A stretch of 64,000 nt of DNA from Calditrichota bacterium (GTDB lineage: Bacteria; Calditrichota; Calditrichia; Calditrichales; J004). The stretch lies in NCBI GenBank assembly GCA_013112635.1, contig JABFGF010000009.1:62001-126000 (forward strand), given 5' to 3'. The notes under the pieces were generated by a model, which was not told the DNA's origin, searched no databases, and saw nothing but the letters and a program-made list of their open reading frames with translations. Of this stretch, positions 10,186 to 17,981 are shown piece by piece (position 1 is the first letter of the stretch; every line of letters starts with the position of its first letter). The translations under genes and the position numbers were made by a program.

Positions 10186-10668
10186 TTAATCGCGGAAATT
10201 TTCATATTGTAAAGGCACGTCTAAATCTGACTTTTTAAACAGTGCGATTACTTGCTGTAGGTCATCACGTTTTTTTCCTGTAATACGAAGTTTTTCGCCT
10301 TGAATTGCAGCTTGAACTTTCATCTTTGTATCTTTAATCATCTTAACCATTTTCTTAGCTGTTTCCGTTTCCAGACCCTGTTTTACTTTTAAATCCTGGC
10401 GGGTGCCCTTTCCTGATTCTAATATCTGTCCGGCTTCAATAAATTTAATATCAATACCACGCTTTATCATTTTTCCTTGCAACATATCCAGCATCTGGTG
10501 CAATTGAAAATCCGATTGTGAAAACATTGTGATGACATCATCGGCAAATTCAAACTTCGAATCGCTGCCTTTAAAATCATAACGTGTAGTTACCTCTCGG
10601 TTTGCCTGATCGATGGCATTTGTTAATTCATGCATATTTACTTCTGAAACTATATCAAATGAAGGCAT
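10186..10668 (-). CDS. yajQ: YajQ family cyclic-di-GMP-binding protein
   Basis: The 160-residue cytoplasmic protein begins MPSFDIVSEVNMHELTNAID and contains RYDFKGSDS, both nearly invariant in YajQ (DUF520). The family has two RRM-like folds; members bind cyclic di-GMP or nucleotides and have been linked to transcription control and virulence in proteobacteria. What it does here is unknown. The length matches the family (about 160). The start is supported by AGGAGAGAT just upstream of the ATG. A perfect 16-base palindrome sits about 48 bases upstream of the start. Confidence 0.92.
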   Translation of the reverse strand: MPSFDIVSEVNMHELTNAIDQANREVTTRYDFKGSDSKFEFADDVITMFSQSDFQLHQMLDMLQGKMIKRGIDIKFIEAGQILESGKGTRQDLKVKQGLETETAKKMVKMIKDTKMKVQAAIQGEKLRITGKKRDDLQQVIALFKKSDLDVPLQYENFRD

Positions 10669-10715
10669 ATCTCTCTCCTTTTGAAATTCAATTTTATTTT
10701 ACAATTAAATTAGTG

Positions 10716-10731
10716 TGAATTGTACAATTCA
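10716..10731. promoter_or_regulatory. Perfect 16-bp palindrome between yajQ and the lipoprotein pair
   Basis: TGAATTGTACAATTCA is a perfect dyad in the gap between the divergent genes. It is 47 bases upstream of the yajQ ATG and about 150 bases upstream of the plus-strand gene. Its size and symmetry fit a dimeric repressor operator. The regulator is unknown. Confidence 0.4.
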
Positions 10732-10882
10732 TGCACAGAGTTTTTAAACTTAACATTTTTATAGATTGTTATTCATCAATAGGAGCCTGTTTGCAACCGT
10801 TTAGCTTTTTTGGCACAGCAATTGATATTTGATCTGTATCACTTTAGATGAACTCTGCTAAAATACCTAACCAGGAGATTTG

Positions 10883-11320
10883 ATGAAAAAAATAATTTTC
10901 AGCCTGTTGGCATTTATCTATTTTGCTACAGCTCAGGACAGCTCACTTGCAATGGTCGATGCGGTAGAAACAACATCGCATGATTCCGTTGCCATGGATA
11001 CTACGTCCCCTATTCAGGATTTAAGCCTGGATGATTATCAAAAATTTTATATCGGTTTCACAACGACTGATGCCGCACTTGAAGTAATTACCCTCGATAT
11101 AAAGAATGTTGCTTCAGCAGATAGCACCCTCACTTTTCAGTACACATTAAATACACACAACAACAGAGAGGTTGGTACAGGAAATATCTGGCCCGGTAAA
11201 TCTAAAATCCAGTTTCAAAATATGGAAGAAGGCCGTATCTCAATACCAGAAGATGGTAAAATAGTTTTTGAATCACTTTCCCAGGATACTCTTAAATATT
11301 GGAAATTAAAGGAGAAATAA
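10883..11320 (+). CDS. Exported protein of unknown function
   Basis: The 145-residue product is not recognised. An ATG at 10883 with AGGAG five bases upstream is preferred over the TTG one codon earlier. Residues 1-18 are a signal peptide ending in FATAQ. The next about 30 residues are Ser/Thr/Asp-rich and probably a flexible linker. About 50-145 looks like one small all-beta domain (ITLDIKNVASADSTLTF; GKIVFESLSQDTLKYWKL). The stop overlaps the ribosome binding site of the following lipoprotein gene, which starts two bases later, so the two are translationally linked and their products may act together. Confidence 0.6.
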   Translation: MKKIIFSLLAFIYFATAQDSSLAMVDAVETTSHDSVAMDTTSPIQDLSLDDYQKFYIGFTTTDAALEVITLDIKNVASADSTLTFQYTLNTHNNREVGTGNIWPGKSKIQFQNMEEGRISIPEDGKIVFESLSQDTLKYWKLKEK

Positions 11321-11322
11321 AA

Positions 11323-12180
11323 ATGAAATATATACTAGCTTTTACAATTACTGCCTTGCTTTTTTCATGCAACCAGCAAAAAATCACCCAACTTGAAGTT
11401 GAATTACAACAAGTAAAAAAACAAAATGAATTGATCATGGAACAGTCGTCCGGAAAAGATCAATTTATTGAAGAATACACAACAACCCTGAACGAAGTTT
11501 ACGATAACCTGGAAAATATTCGTAAGCGTGAAGGCATGATTACTGAATACTCCAAAAGTATTGAGAAGAGTAAAGAGGCCAATGTAAAGAAAAAAATGCT
11601 CAGCAATATTGAATCAATTGACAACTATATTAACCGCAGCAAGAAAAAGCTGAATACATTAAAAACACGTTTTAAAGACTCTGAAATGACCAGCAAAGCC
11701 TTTGAAGAAACTATTGAGAAACTGACCAAAGAGCTGGAAGAAAAAGAACTATATATTGCAGAACTACGCACAGAAGTTGATTCACTTAATCAAAAAGTTG
11801 CCCAGGCATCTTTTGATATAAAAGAGCGTGATCTGATAATTGAAGAGCAAACCGAGCAAATGAATGTAGCCCATTACATTATTGGGACAGATGATGAGCT
11901 GGAAGAAAAACAAATCATCACGGAAAAGGGCGGCTTTATCGGGATTGGGACAACAACAGTTGTTTCTTCAACCTTAAACAGGGATGATTTTGTCACAGCA
12001 AATATCAGTGATACTGAAACTATAACTATTTCCGGTAACAAAGAGGATATTGAAATAATATCTGCTCATGCAACCGGATCGTATGAACTGGTTGGTGAAA
12101 CAGAAGAAGAAACAAAACTTGAAATTAAAGATCCTGATGAATTTTGGAAGATGCGCTATTTGGTTATTTTAGTGGAATAG
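11323..12180 (+). CDS. Coiled-coil lipoprotein of unknown function
   Basis: The start is the ATG at 11323, directly behind AAAGGAG; a start 24 bases earlier would lie inside the upstream gene and lack the signal. The 285-residue product has a lipoprotein signal, ALLFSC, with the lipidated cysteine near residue 16. Residues about 20-185 are heptad-rich coiled coil (many E, K, Q and L). A compact C-terminal domain follows with a glycine-rich turn (EKGGFIGIGTTTVV) and a repeated beta pattern. It probably sits at the periplasmic face of an outer or inner membrane as an oligomer. No known family is recognised. It forms a two-gene operon with the preceding exported protein. Confidence 0.65.
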   Translation: MKYILAFTITALLFSCNQQKITQLEVELQQVKKQNELIMEQSSGKDQFIEEYTTTLNEVYDNLENIRKREGMITEYSKSIEKSKEANVKKKMLSNIESIDNYINRSKKKLNTLKTRFKDSEMTSKAFEETIEKLTKELEEKELYIAELRTEVDSLNQKVAQASFDIKERDLIIEEQTEQMNVAHYIIGTDDELEEKQIITEKGGFIGIGTTTVVSSTLNRDDFVTANISDTETITISGNKEDIEIISAHATGSYELVGETEEETKLEIKDPDEFWKMRYLVILVE

Positions 12181-12302
12181 TTCCAAAAGTTATGTGGAAC
12201 GTTCTGACACTTAAATACCATTTATTTAAGATCATTTGCAATCGGTATGTAACAAAGAGTTAGGACTTCCCGGGTAAAGAGGTCTGGTGGCTCTAAACGA
12301 AG

Positions 12303-12336
12303 AAGGGAATGATTAAATTGTCATTCCCTTTTTTAT
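12303..12336 (+). terminator. Rho-independent terminator
   Basis: A perfect 10-bp stem (AAGGGAATGA / TCATTCCCTT) with an 8-base loop is followed by six T residues. It lies between convergent genes. The T-run puts it on the plus strand behind the lipoprotein operon; the opposite side is only weakly T-rich, so use by the minus-strand gene is less certain. Confidence 0.85.
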
Positions 12337-12340
12337 TATT

Positions 12341-13906
12341 TCATTTTATATACAACATTTTCTTTTTAAAAATCTCCCCATCTTTTTTCAAAATATAATA
12401 ATAAGTTCCTGTCGAAAGACTAAGTTTCGCCGGGCTAAAGCTCTCAATATATTTACCCATACCATAATTACGGTTATCAATAACCGAGGCAACTTCTTCA
12501 CCCAAGACATTATATATTTTCAGACTGATCTGTGCATTTTTATGCAGCTTAAAAGAAAGATATGTTTTATCTATAAATGGGTTGGGATAATTAGAGACCA
12601 AATCATTTTTCTGAGGAATTTCGTTATTGTCATTTTGAATTGCTGTAATATTATCCACATCAATTAGCGCAGTCCAAACGCTTAGTGCGCCGTTGTGAAG
12701 CCGTGTCCAAATCGGACGAACAACATTATTATGGGCAGAGATATTTGTGTAATCCCCAAAAAAGATACCGGCATTTGGTATAAATGGTGATTCGCTTATT
12801 TTAAAATTTACAAACGTTTCACCACCATCATCAGACTTGGCCATATAAACATCGGTTTGAAGATCATCATAATTCCGGCGATCATAAAAAACAAAATACA
12901 AAATGCCATTTGTCTGGTCGATGTCCATCCAGGTAAAAAATTGCTGTTTCCCGGCAGGATCATCATTAACCCGTGCCGGCTTACTCCAAGTCTCTCCGGC
13001 ATCTGTAGATTTTGAAAACCAAACATCCGTATCATTTGTGCCATTGCGCTGATCAGACCAGTTTACATAAATGTTTCCATGATTAGGTCCGCCACTCAAA
13101 TCACACACCGTAATGGGCATGCCATTGGCACGCATAATTCCCGGAATATCATAAGCCCAACCGTCCGGCATTTCATCGATAAAAATATCGTTCTCCAACC
13201 AGGTTTCGCCACCATCTAATGACTTATCAAAAACTAATCCCGCAGGTCCGGCCCAGGACACATAAATTTCTCCATTGGGTCCAACAGTTGGTACTGCGCC
13301 TTCAACTGTTTCATCGTCATCTATACAATTACCATCAATTTCATTTATTGCCACAGGTTCAGACCAGGTTTCTCCACCATCTGTTGATCTTGTAAACCGG
13401 ATTTTTGATTTATGCTTTGAATGTGAACTGCCATATTCATCAAATTGAGTCCAGGTTACATACATTGAATTTGTGTTGCGGTCTACAGCTGCCCATTGTT
13501 TATCTTGCGCTTTGGAGCCATCTTTGCCAAAAGCAGTGCCATCGTTCCAGGTTTTGCCACCATCGATAGATTTTTGACTGACAATCCGATCAATCCATGT
13601 ACCTGAAGGAGGATTTGATAAATGCAGAAAATAGAAAGCGCCTGTTGTATCTACGGCAATAACAGGATCGCCCCAAACACCAAAAGCGCTGGAAGAAAGG
13701 ATTCCGCTTTCCCATGTTTCACCGGCATCGGAAGAGTAATAGAAATTATTGATATTTGTAGCCGCCACTATCCTGTTTGTATTGGCAGGATCAATCATAA
13801 TGCTGGGTTCATTGGGCGTATTTGCCGTTGAGATTAATATATTCTTATGCTGGGCAAAAATTTTTGTAGCGGTTAAAATTAAAAAAAATATTAGAAATAA
13901 TTTCAT
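12341..13906 (-). CDS. Secreted BNR/Asp-box (sialidase-fold) protein with type IX sorting domain
   Basis: The 521-residue product has a signal peptide (LILTATKIFA), then a six-bladed propeller region with Asp boxes of the form S-x-D-x-G-x-T-W. Examples are SSDAGETW, SIDGGKTW, STDGGETW, SLDGGETW, STDAGETW and SDDGGETF. About residues 445-521 are a type IX secretion type A sorting domain beginning with NYPNPF and ending in KKMLYIK. It should therefore be exported by the SprA system and released or anchored at the surface. Asp-box propellers occur in sialidases and other glycosidases but also in non-enzymatic proteins. I do not see a sialidase FRIP motif or arginine triad, so enzymatic activity is not claimed. 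Confidence 0.82.
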   Translation of the reverse strand: MKLFLIFFLILTATKIFAQHKNILISTANTPNEPSIMIDPANTNRIVAATNINNFYYSSDAGETWESGILSSSAFGVWGDPVIAVDTTGAFYFLHLSNPPSGTWIDRIVSQKSIDGGKTWNDGTAFGKDGSKAQDKQWAAVDRNTNSMYVTWTQFDEYGSSHSKHKSKIRFTRSTDGGETWSEPVAINEIDGNCIDDDETVEGAVPTVGPNGEIYVSWAGPAGLVFDKSLDGGETWLENDIFIDEMPDGWAYDIPGIMRANGMPITVCDLSGGPNHGNIYVNWSDQRNGTNDTDVWFSKSTDAGETWSKPARVNDDPAGKQQFFTWMDIDQTNGILYFVFYDRRNYDDLQTDVYMAKSDDGGETFVNFKISESPFIPNAGIFFGDYTNISAHNNVVRPIWTRLHNGALSVWTALIDVDNITAIQNDNNEIPQKNDLVSNYPNPFIDKTYLSFKLHKNAQISLKIYNVLGEEVASVIDNRNYGMGKYIESFSPAKLSLSTGTYYYILKKDGEIFKKKMLYIK

Positions 13907-13965
13907 TTGTTACATCTTTCCTTTAAGCGTTCTGAAATGAAAAACATTAAACTTCTATGATTAGC

Positions 13966-14460
13966 TCATCTAATCAACAACATTTTAGCATATTTAGTTT
14001 GAGTATTTAAAGTCAAAACTCGGTAATAATATAATCCTGATTTTAGGCCAAATGAACTCATATCTATTTTATATTTACCCGGTTTTGCATTTGGATACGT
14101 TTTAACTCCAACCATTTTACCTTTTGTATCTATTAATTCAAAAGTTACATCTCCTGTTTCAAATATCTTGAAATAGACATCTGCTGTCGGACTAAATGGA
14201 TTAGGGTAATTTTTGACTAACTCAATTTTGCTGTTAATTTGAGTAGAATCAAGAGAATCTGATACTAAAGAATCACCTAAAAAACTTTCATTAAATTTTC
14301 CTACTTCATCAATCTTAAACTCAAGTATATTTAGTTGTTCTTTGGGTTTTGTACTAGATAATTGGTCATTTGAATTTCTGGTGGAAGAACAAAATTGGAA
14401 TAAAAAAAAGACGTAGAACAAAAGGAATATTCTAAGCCTTTTTTTTCAAGGTGAGTTCAT
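13966..14460 (-). pseudogene. Minimal type IX sorting-domain lipoprotein, interrupted by TGA at codon 5
   Basis: From 14445 downward the frame encodes a signal sequence (KKRLRIFLLFYVFFLFQFC, lipobox FQFC/SS), about 55 Ser/Asp-rich residues, and a complete type IX sorting domain (NYPNPF to KYAKMLLIR). Little else is present, so this is almost a bare sorting domain. The only well-placed start is the ATG at 14460, behind AGGAG with a five-base spacer. That frame reads M-N-S-P and then TGA (14446-14448) before continuing into the signal sequence without another stop. A TTG at 14421 would begin inside the hydrophobic core and has no ribosome binding site. The start region is therefore broken, misread, or uses an unusual start. 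The C-terminal part is clearly real coding sequence. Confidence 0.6.
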
Positions 14461-14513
14461 TATAACTCCTGTCTCAGCATAGATGAAATAGCAATTTGGT
14501 CGACAAATGAAGG

Positions 14514-14711
14514 TTAAGCCTTGTATCTTGCCGCATCAATTATTGACCAAAGGTGCACAATCCAGCCAAGAAAGAAAAACCATAAAACTCCGGCTAAAAC
14601 AAAGTGGATAATCGCCAAAAGTAAACGGCCTTGGATAAGTTGGCCTAATCCCGGGATAAAAAAACTGGCTAAAGCGGCAATCACATTTCCTGTAGATCCT
14701 TGTCCTGACAT
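14514..14711 (-). CDS. Small two-helix membrane protein (TM2-like)
   Basis: The 65-residue product has two hydrophobic helices (about 10-30 and 33-55) joined by a short GQLIQGR turn. It begins with a Gly/Ser tail and ends DAARYKA. The pattern FIPGLGQLIQGR followed by a second helix and W-x-x-x-D resembles TM2/DUF5683-type small membrane proteins of unknown function. The start codon is preceded by AAGGGAA. It stands alone between a sorting-domain gene and gcvP. Confidence 0.6.
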   Translation of the reverse strand: MSGQGSTGNVIAALASFFIPGLGQLIQGRLLLAIIHFVLAGVLWFFFLGWIVHLWSIIDAARYKA

Positions 14712-14741
14712 GGTTATTTCCCTTTTTGTTTTTTACTTTTG

Positions 14742-14832
14742 CCACGGATTTTCACCGATTTTCACAGATGAAAAAATTATTTATATATTTATTCTCAATT
14801 TTATTTCTGTGGTAATCCGTGTAAATCTGTGG
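14742..14832. repeat. Imperfect inverted repeat (ATCCGTGTAAATCTGTGG family)
   Basis: The left arm begins CCACGGATTTTCACCG and continues to CACAGATG. The right arm, CTGTGGTAATCCGTG followed by TAAATCTGTGG, is its imperfect reverse complement, with an AT-rich loop of about 30 bases between. Repeats of this wording are often seen between genes in Bacteroidota-like genomes. It lies just downstream of the gcvP stop and could form a stable RNA hairpin at the end of that transcript. Confidence 0.65.
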
Positions 14833-14844
14833 TTGAATAATTGT

Positions 14845-17733
14845 TTACTCCTCATAACTTTCAATTGGTAAGCAAGAGCAAACCAGGTTTCTGTCACCAT
14901 GAGTGTTGTTTACACGTGCTACAGCCGGCCAAAATTTATTGTCTTTTAAATAGCTTAAAGGATATGCCGCTTCTTCGCGCGAGTATGGATGATCCCAATT
15001 ATTTGCAGTAACTTCTGCAGCAGTATGCGGTGCATTTTTTAATACATTATTTTCTGAATCGGATTTACCTGACTTGACATCTTCCATTTCTTTATGAATA
15101 GAAATCAAAGAATCGCAGAAACGATCCAGCTCTTCTTTCGATTCGCTCTCTGTAGGTTCGATCATCATAGTGCCATGAACAGGCCAGGCAACAGTTGGCG
15201 CGTGGAAACCATAATCAATCAGGCGTTTCGCAATATCTTCTACCTCGATACCTGCTTCTTTAAATGGGCGTAAATCAATTATCATTTCATGACCGACAAA
15301 TCCATTCTTACCGGTATAGAGTGCTTTATAATAATTGCTCAATCGCGCCTTAATATAATTGGCATTTAAAATGGCAAATTCACTTGCAGCCTTCATTCCA
15401 TCTTTACCCAGCATTTTCATGTAAGCATAAGAAATTGGTAAAACGCTACTGCTGCCAAATGGCGTTGAAGACACCGCAGAAGTGGCTTTTTCTCCACCTG
15501 TTTTGACTTGCGTATGCCCGGGAAGAAATTTTGCAAGATGTCCGGCCACAGCAATTGGCCCCATTCCCGGCCCACCACCACCATGCGGAATACTAAAAGT
15601 TTTATGCAGGTTCAAGTGACACACATCCGCGCCAATTACCCCCGGACTAGTTAAGCCGACCTGCGCATTCATGTTGGCGCCATCCATATAAACCTGTCCG
15701 CCATTATCATGAATAATGTCCATCATTTCTGATATGCTTTCTTCAAAAACACCGTGTGTAGATGGATAAGTGATCATAAAAGCAGCCAGCTCATTTTTAT
15801 GTTGCTCAGCCTTTTCTTTTAGATTGTCAATATCCACGTTGCCCTGATCGTCACATTTTACAATAACAATTTTCATCCCTGCTAAACTGGCGCTTGCAGG
15901 ATTTGTACCATGCGCTGATGATGGAATTAACACAACATTTCTGTGGCCTTCACCTTTATCAAGATAGTAAGCCCTGATCGTAAGCAAACCGGCATATTCT
16001 CCCTGCGCGCCGGAGTTTGGTTGAAGTGACGCCGCTTTAAATCCTGTAATTTCGCATATCGTACGGCTCATATCTTCAATCAGCTCATGATATCCTTCTG
16101 CCTGTGCAGCCGGGATAAATGGATGAAGCTGGGAAAATTCAGGCCAGGAAACAGGCATCATGGATGTGGCCGGATTGAGTTTCATCGTACAAGAACCCAA
16201 AGGTATCATAGATGTGTTTAGAGAAAGATCTTTATTTTCCAGACGTTTTATATAGCGCATCATCTCTGTTTCTGAATGATAGCTGTTAAACACAGGGTGC
16301 TCCATATATTTGCTTTGGCGCATTAAGTTGTCCGGAAAGGTCAGGTCAACATTGTTAAACTCTGTACTTTTAATTGAGTGATATTCTTTATCAGCTGCTT
16401 TTGCAAAAACATGTAACAGGTCATGCACATCAGGGAAACGTGTGTTTTGATCGAGCGAGACCCCAATTCTTCCATCTGGAAAAAACCGTACATTTATCCG
16501 ATTTTCTTCAAATAGTTTTTCAGCTTTATCTATAATTAAATTGTCATGATTAATGGTAATTGTATCAAAAAAATGTTCTGATGAAAGCTGGTAACCCATT
16601 TTTTGCAATTCAGTTGCAAGGATTTTTGTATAACCATGGATGCGCCCGGCAATCCCTTTTATGCCTTCGGGCCCATGATAAACACCATACATGCCAGCCA
16701 TTATGGCTAATAAAGCCTGGGCTGTACAAATATTTGAAGTTGCTTTTTCTCCCCGGATATGTTGTTCACGTGTTTGAAGCGACATTCTGTATCCGGGATT
16801 TCCGTGCCTGTCAATCGAAACCCCAATTATTCTGCCGGGAATTTGCCGTTTATGCTCATCTTTTGTAGCAAAATAAGCTGCATGAGGTCCGCCATAACCA
16901 AGTGGAACGCCAAATCGTTGTGAGGTTCCGACCACAACATCTGCGCCCATTTCACCCGGTGGTGTCAATAATGCCAGGCTTAGTAAATCAGCAACAACAG
17001 CAATCTTGCAATTATTTTCATGTGCTTTTTTGATTAGTTCCGTTGAATCTTCAAGTGATCCGTCTTCATTAGGAAATTGAAGAAGCGCTCCATAAACTTT
17101 CTCAGAAAATTCAAACTCTTCAGCCGAAATCACCTTTATTTCAATGTTCAATGGTGCAGATCTGGTTTTTAAAACATCGATTGTATGTGGAAAAACCTTG
17201 TCTGATACGAGAAAAGTATCTGCCCCGTTTTTAACTTGTGGACCTTTGCGTAACCTGTATAACATGGTCATTGCTTCAGCAGCAGCTGTTCCCTCATCCA
17301 ACAAAGAGGCATTAGCAATATCCATCCCTGTTAAGTCCATCACCATCGTCTGGAAGTTAAGCAAAGCCTCCAACCTGCCTTGGGCAATTTCGGCCTGGTA
17401 AGGTGTATATTGTGTATACCAGCCAGGATTCTCAAAGATATTTCGTAAAATTACACTAGGCGTAGTTGTATCATAAAAACCCATCCCAATATATGTTTTA
17501 TAGATCTTATTTTTTTGAGCAACCTTTTCCAGCTCGTGCAAAAAGGCAAATTCAGATTTTCCACCTCCAACTTGTAAATCTTGTTTTAGACGGATATTTT
17601 CCGGGATCGTTTGTGCAATTAGTTCATCTAAAGATGAAACACCAATTTTATCAAGCATGTTTTGGACATCAGAGATACGTGGGCCAATATGGCGATTTTG
17701 ATACCTGTCTTTAATTTCAATATTCATTTTCAT
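14845..17733 (-). CDS. gcvP: Glycine dehydrogenase (decarboxylating), P-protein of the glycine cleavage system
   Basis: The 962-residue PLP enzyme decarboxylates glycine and transfers the aminomethyl group to lipoyl-GcvH. It is the long, single-chain form: an N-terminal half (about 1-440, with YTPYQAEIAQGRLEALLNFQ) and a catalytic C-terminal half. The PLP lysine lies in NLHKTFSIPHGGGGPGMGP near residue 707, and SAHGTNPASA marks the active site. The length matches the family (about 950-960). The start at 17733 has AGGA about nine bases upstream; an in-frame ATG two codons later is equally possible. gcvT and gcvH are not in the window. Confidence 0.97.
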   Translation of the reverse strand: MKMNIEIKDRYQNRHIGPRISDVQNMLDKIGVSSLDELIAQTIPENIRLKQDLQVGGGKSEFAFLHELEKVAQKNKIYKTYIGMGFYDTTTPSVILRNIFENPGWYTQYTPYQAEIAQGRLEALLNFQTMVMDLTGMDIANASLLDEGTAAAEAMTMLYRLRKGPQVKNGADTFLVSDKVFPHTIDVLKTRSAPLNIEIKVISAEEFEFSEKVYGALLQFPNEDGSLEDSTELIKKAHENNCKIAVVADLLSLALLTPPGEMGADVVVGTSQRFGVPLGYGGPHAAYFATKDEHKRQIPGRIIGVSIDRHGNPGYRMSLQTREQHIRGEKATSNICTAQALLAIMAGMYGVYHGPEGIKGIAGRIHGYTKILATELQKMGYQLSSEHFFDTITINHDNLIIDKAEKLFEENRINVRFFPDGRIGVSLDQNTRFPDVHDLLHVFAKAADKEYHSIKSTEFNNVDLTFPDNLMRQSKYMEHPVFNSYHSETEMMRYIKRLENKDLSLNTSMIPLGSCTMKLNPATSMMPVSWPEFSQLHPFIPAAQAEGYHELIEDMSRTICEITGFKAASLQPNSGAQGEYAGLLTIRAYYLDKGEGHRNVVLIPSSAHGTNPASASLAGMKIVIVKCDDQGNVDIDNLKEKAEQHKNELAAFMITYPSTHGVFEESISEMMDIIHDNGGQVYMDGANMNAQVGLTSPGVIGADVCHLNLHKTFSIPHGGGGPGMGPIAVAGHLAKFLPGHTQVKTGGEKATSAVSSTPFGSSSVLPISYAYMKMLGKDGMKAASEFAILNANYIKARLSNYYKALYTGKNGFVGHEMIIDLRPFKEAGIEVEDIAKRLIDYGFHAPTVAWPVHGTMMIEPTESESKEELDRFCDSLISIHKEMEDVKSGKSDSENNVLKNAPHTAAEVTANNWDHPYSREEAAYPLSYLKDNKFWPAVARVNNTHGDRNLVCSCLPIESYEE

Positions 17734-17981
17734 TTATAAATCCTACATTTGTTAAAAAAATTCATAAACGGTTCTGTTTTTCAAGCATGTAATTTAATGC
17801 TTTATAAGATCGATTTAAACAGGCAAATAAAATATTTTTTTAGTAATGGCAATACACACATTTTAAGGAATGGACTACGAACTTAAACTTTATTATTTTC
17901 TTGGAAACATTTTATTAATTATTACGAAAATACAATTCCTGCACTATAATTAAACCAAAACATATCAAAAAAGGAGAAGAC

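Noticed and set aside
12341-13906. Active sialidase
   Set aside because: Asp boxes are present but the FRIP motif and the arginine triad were not identified, so only the propeller fold is claimed.
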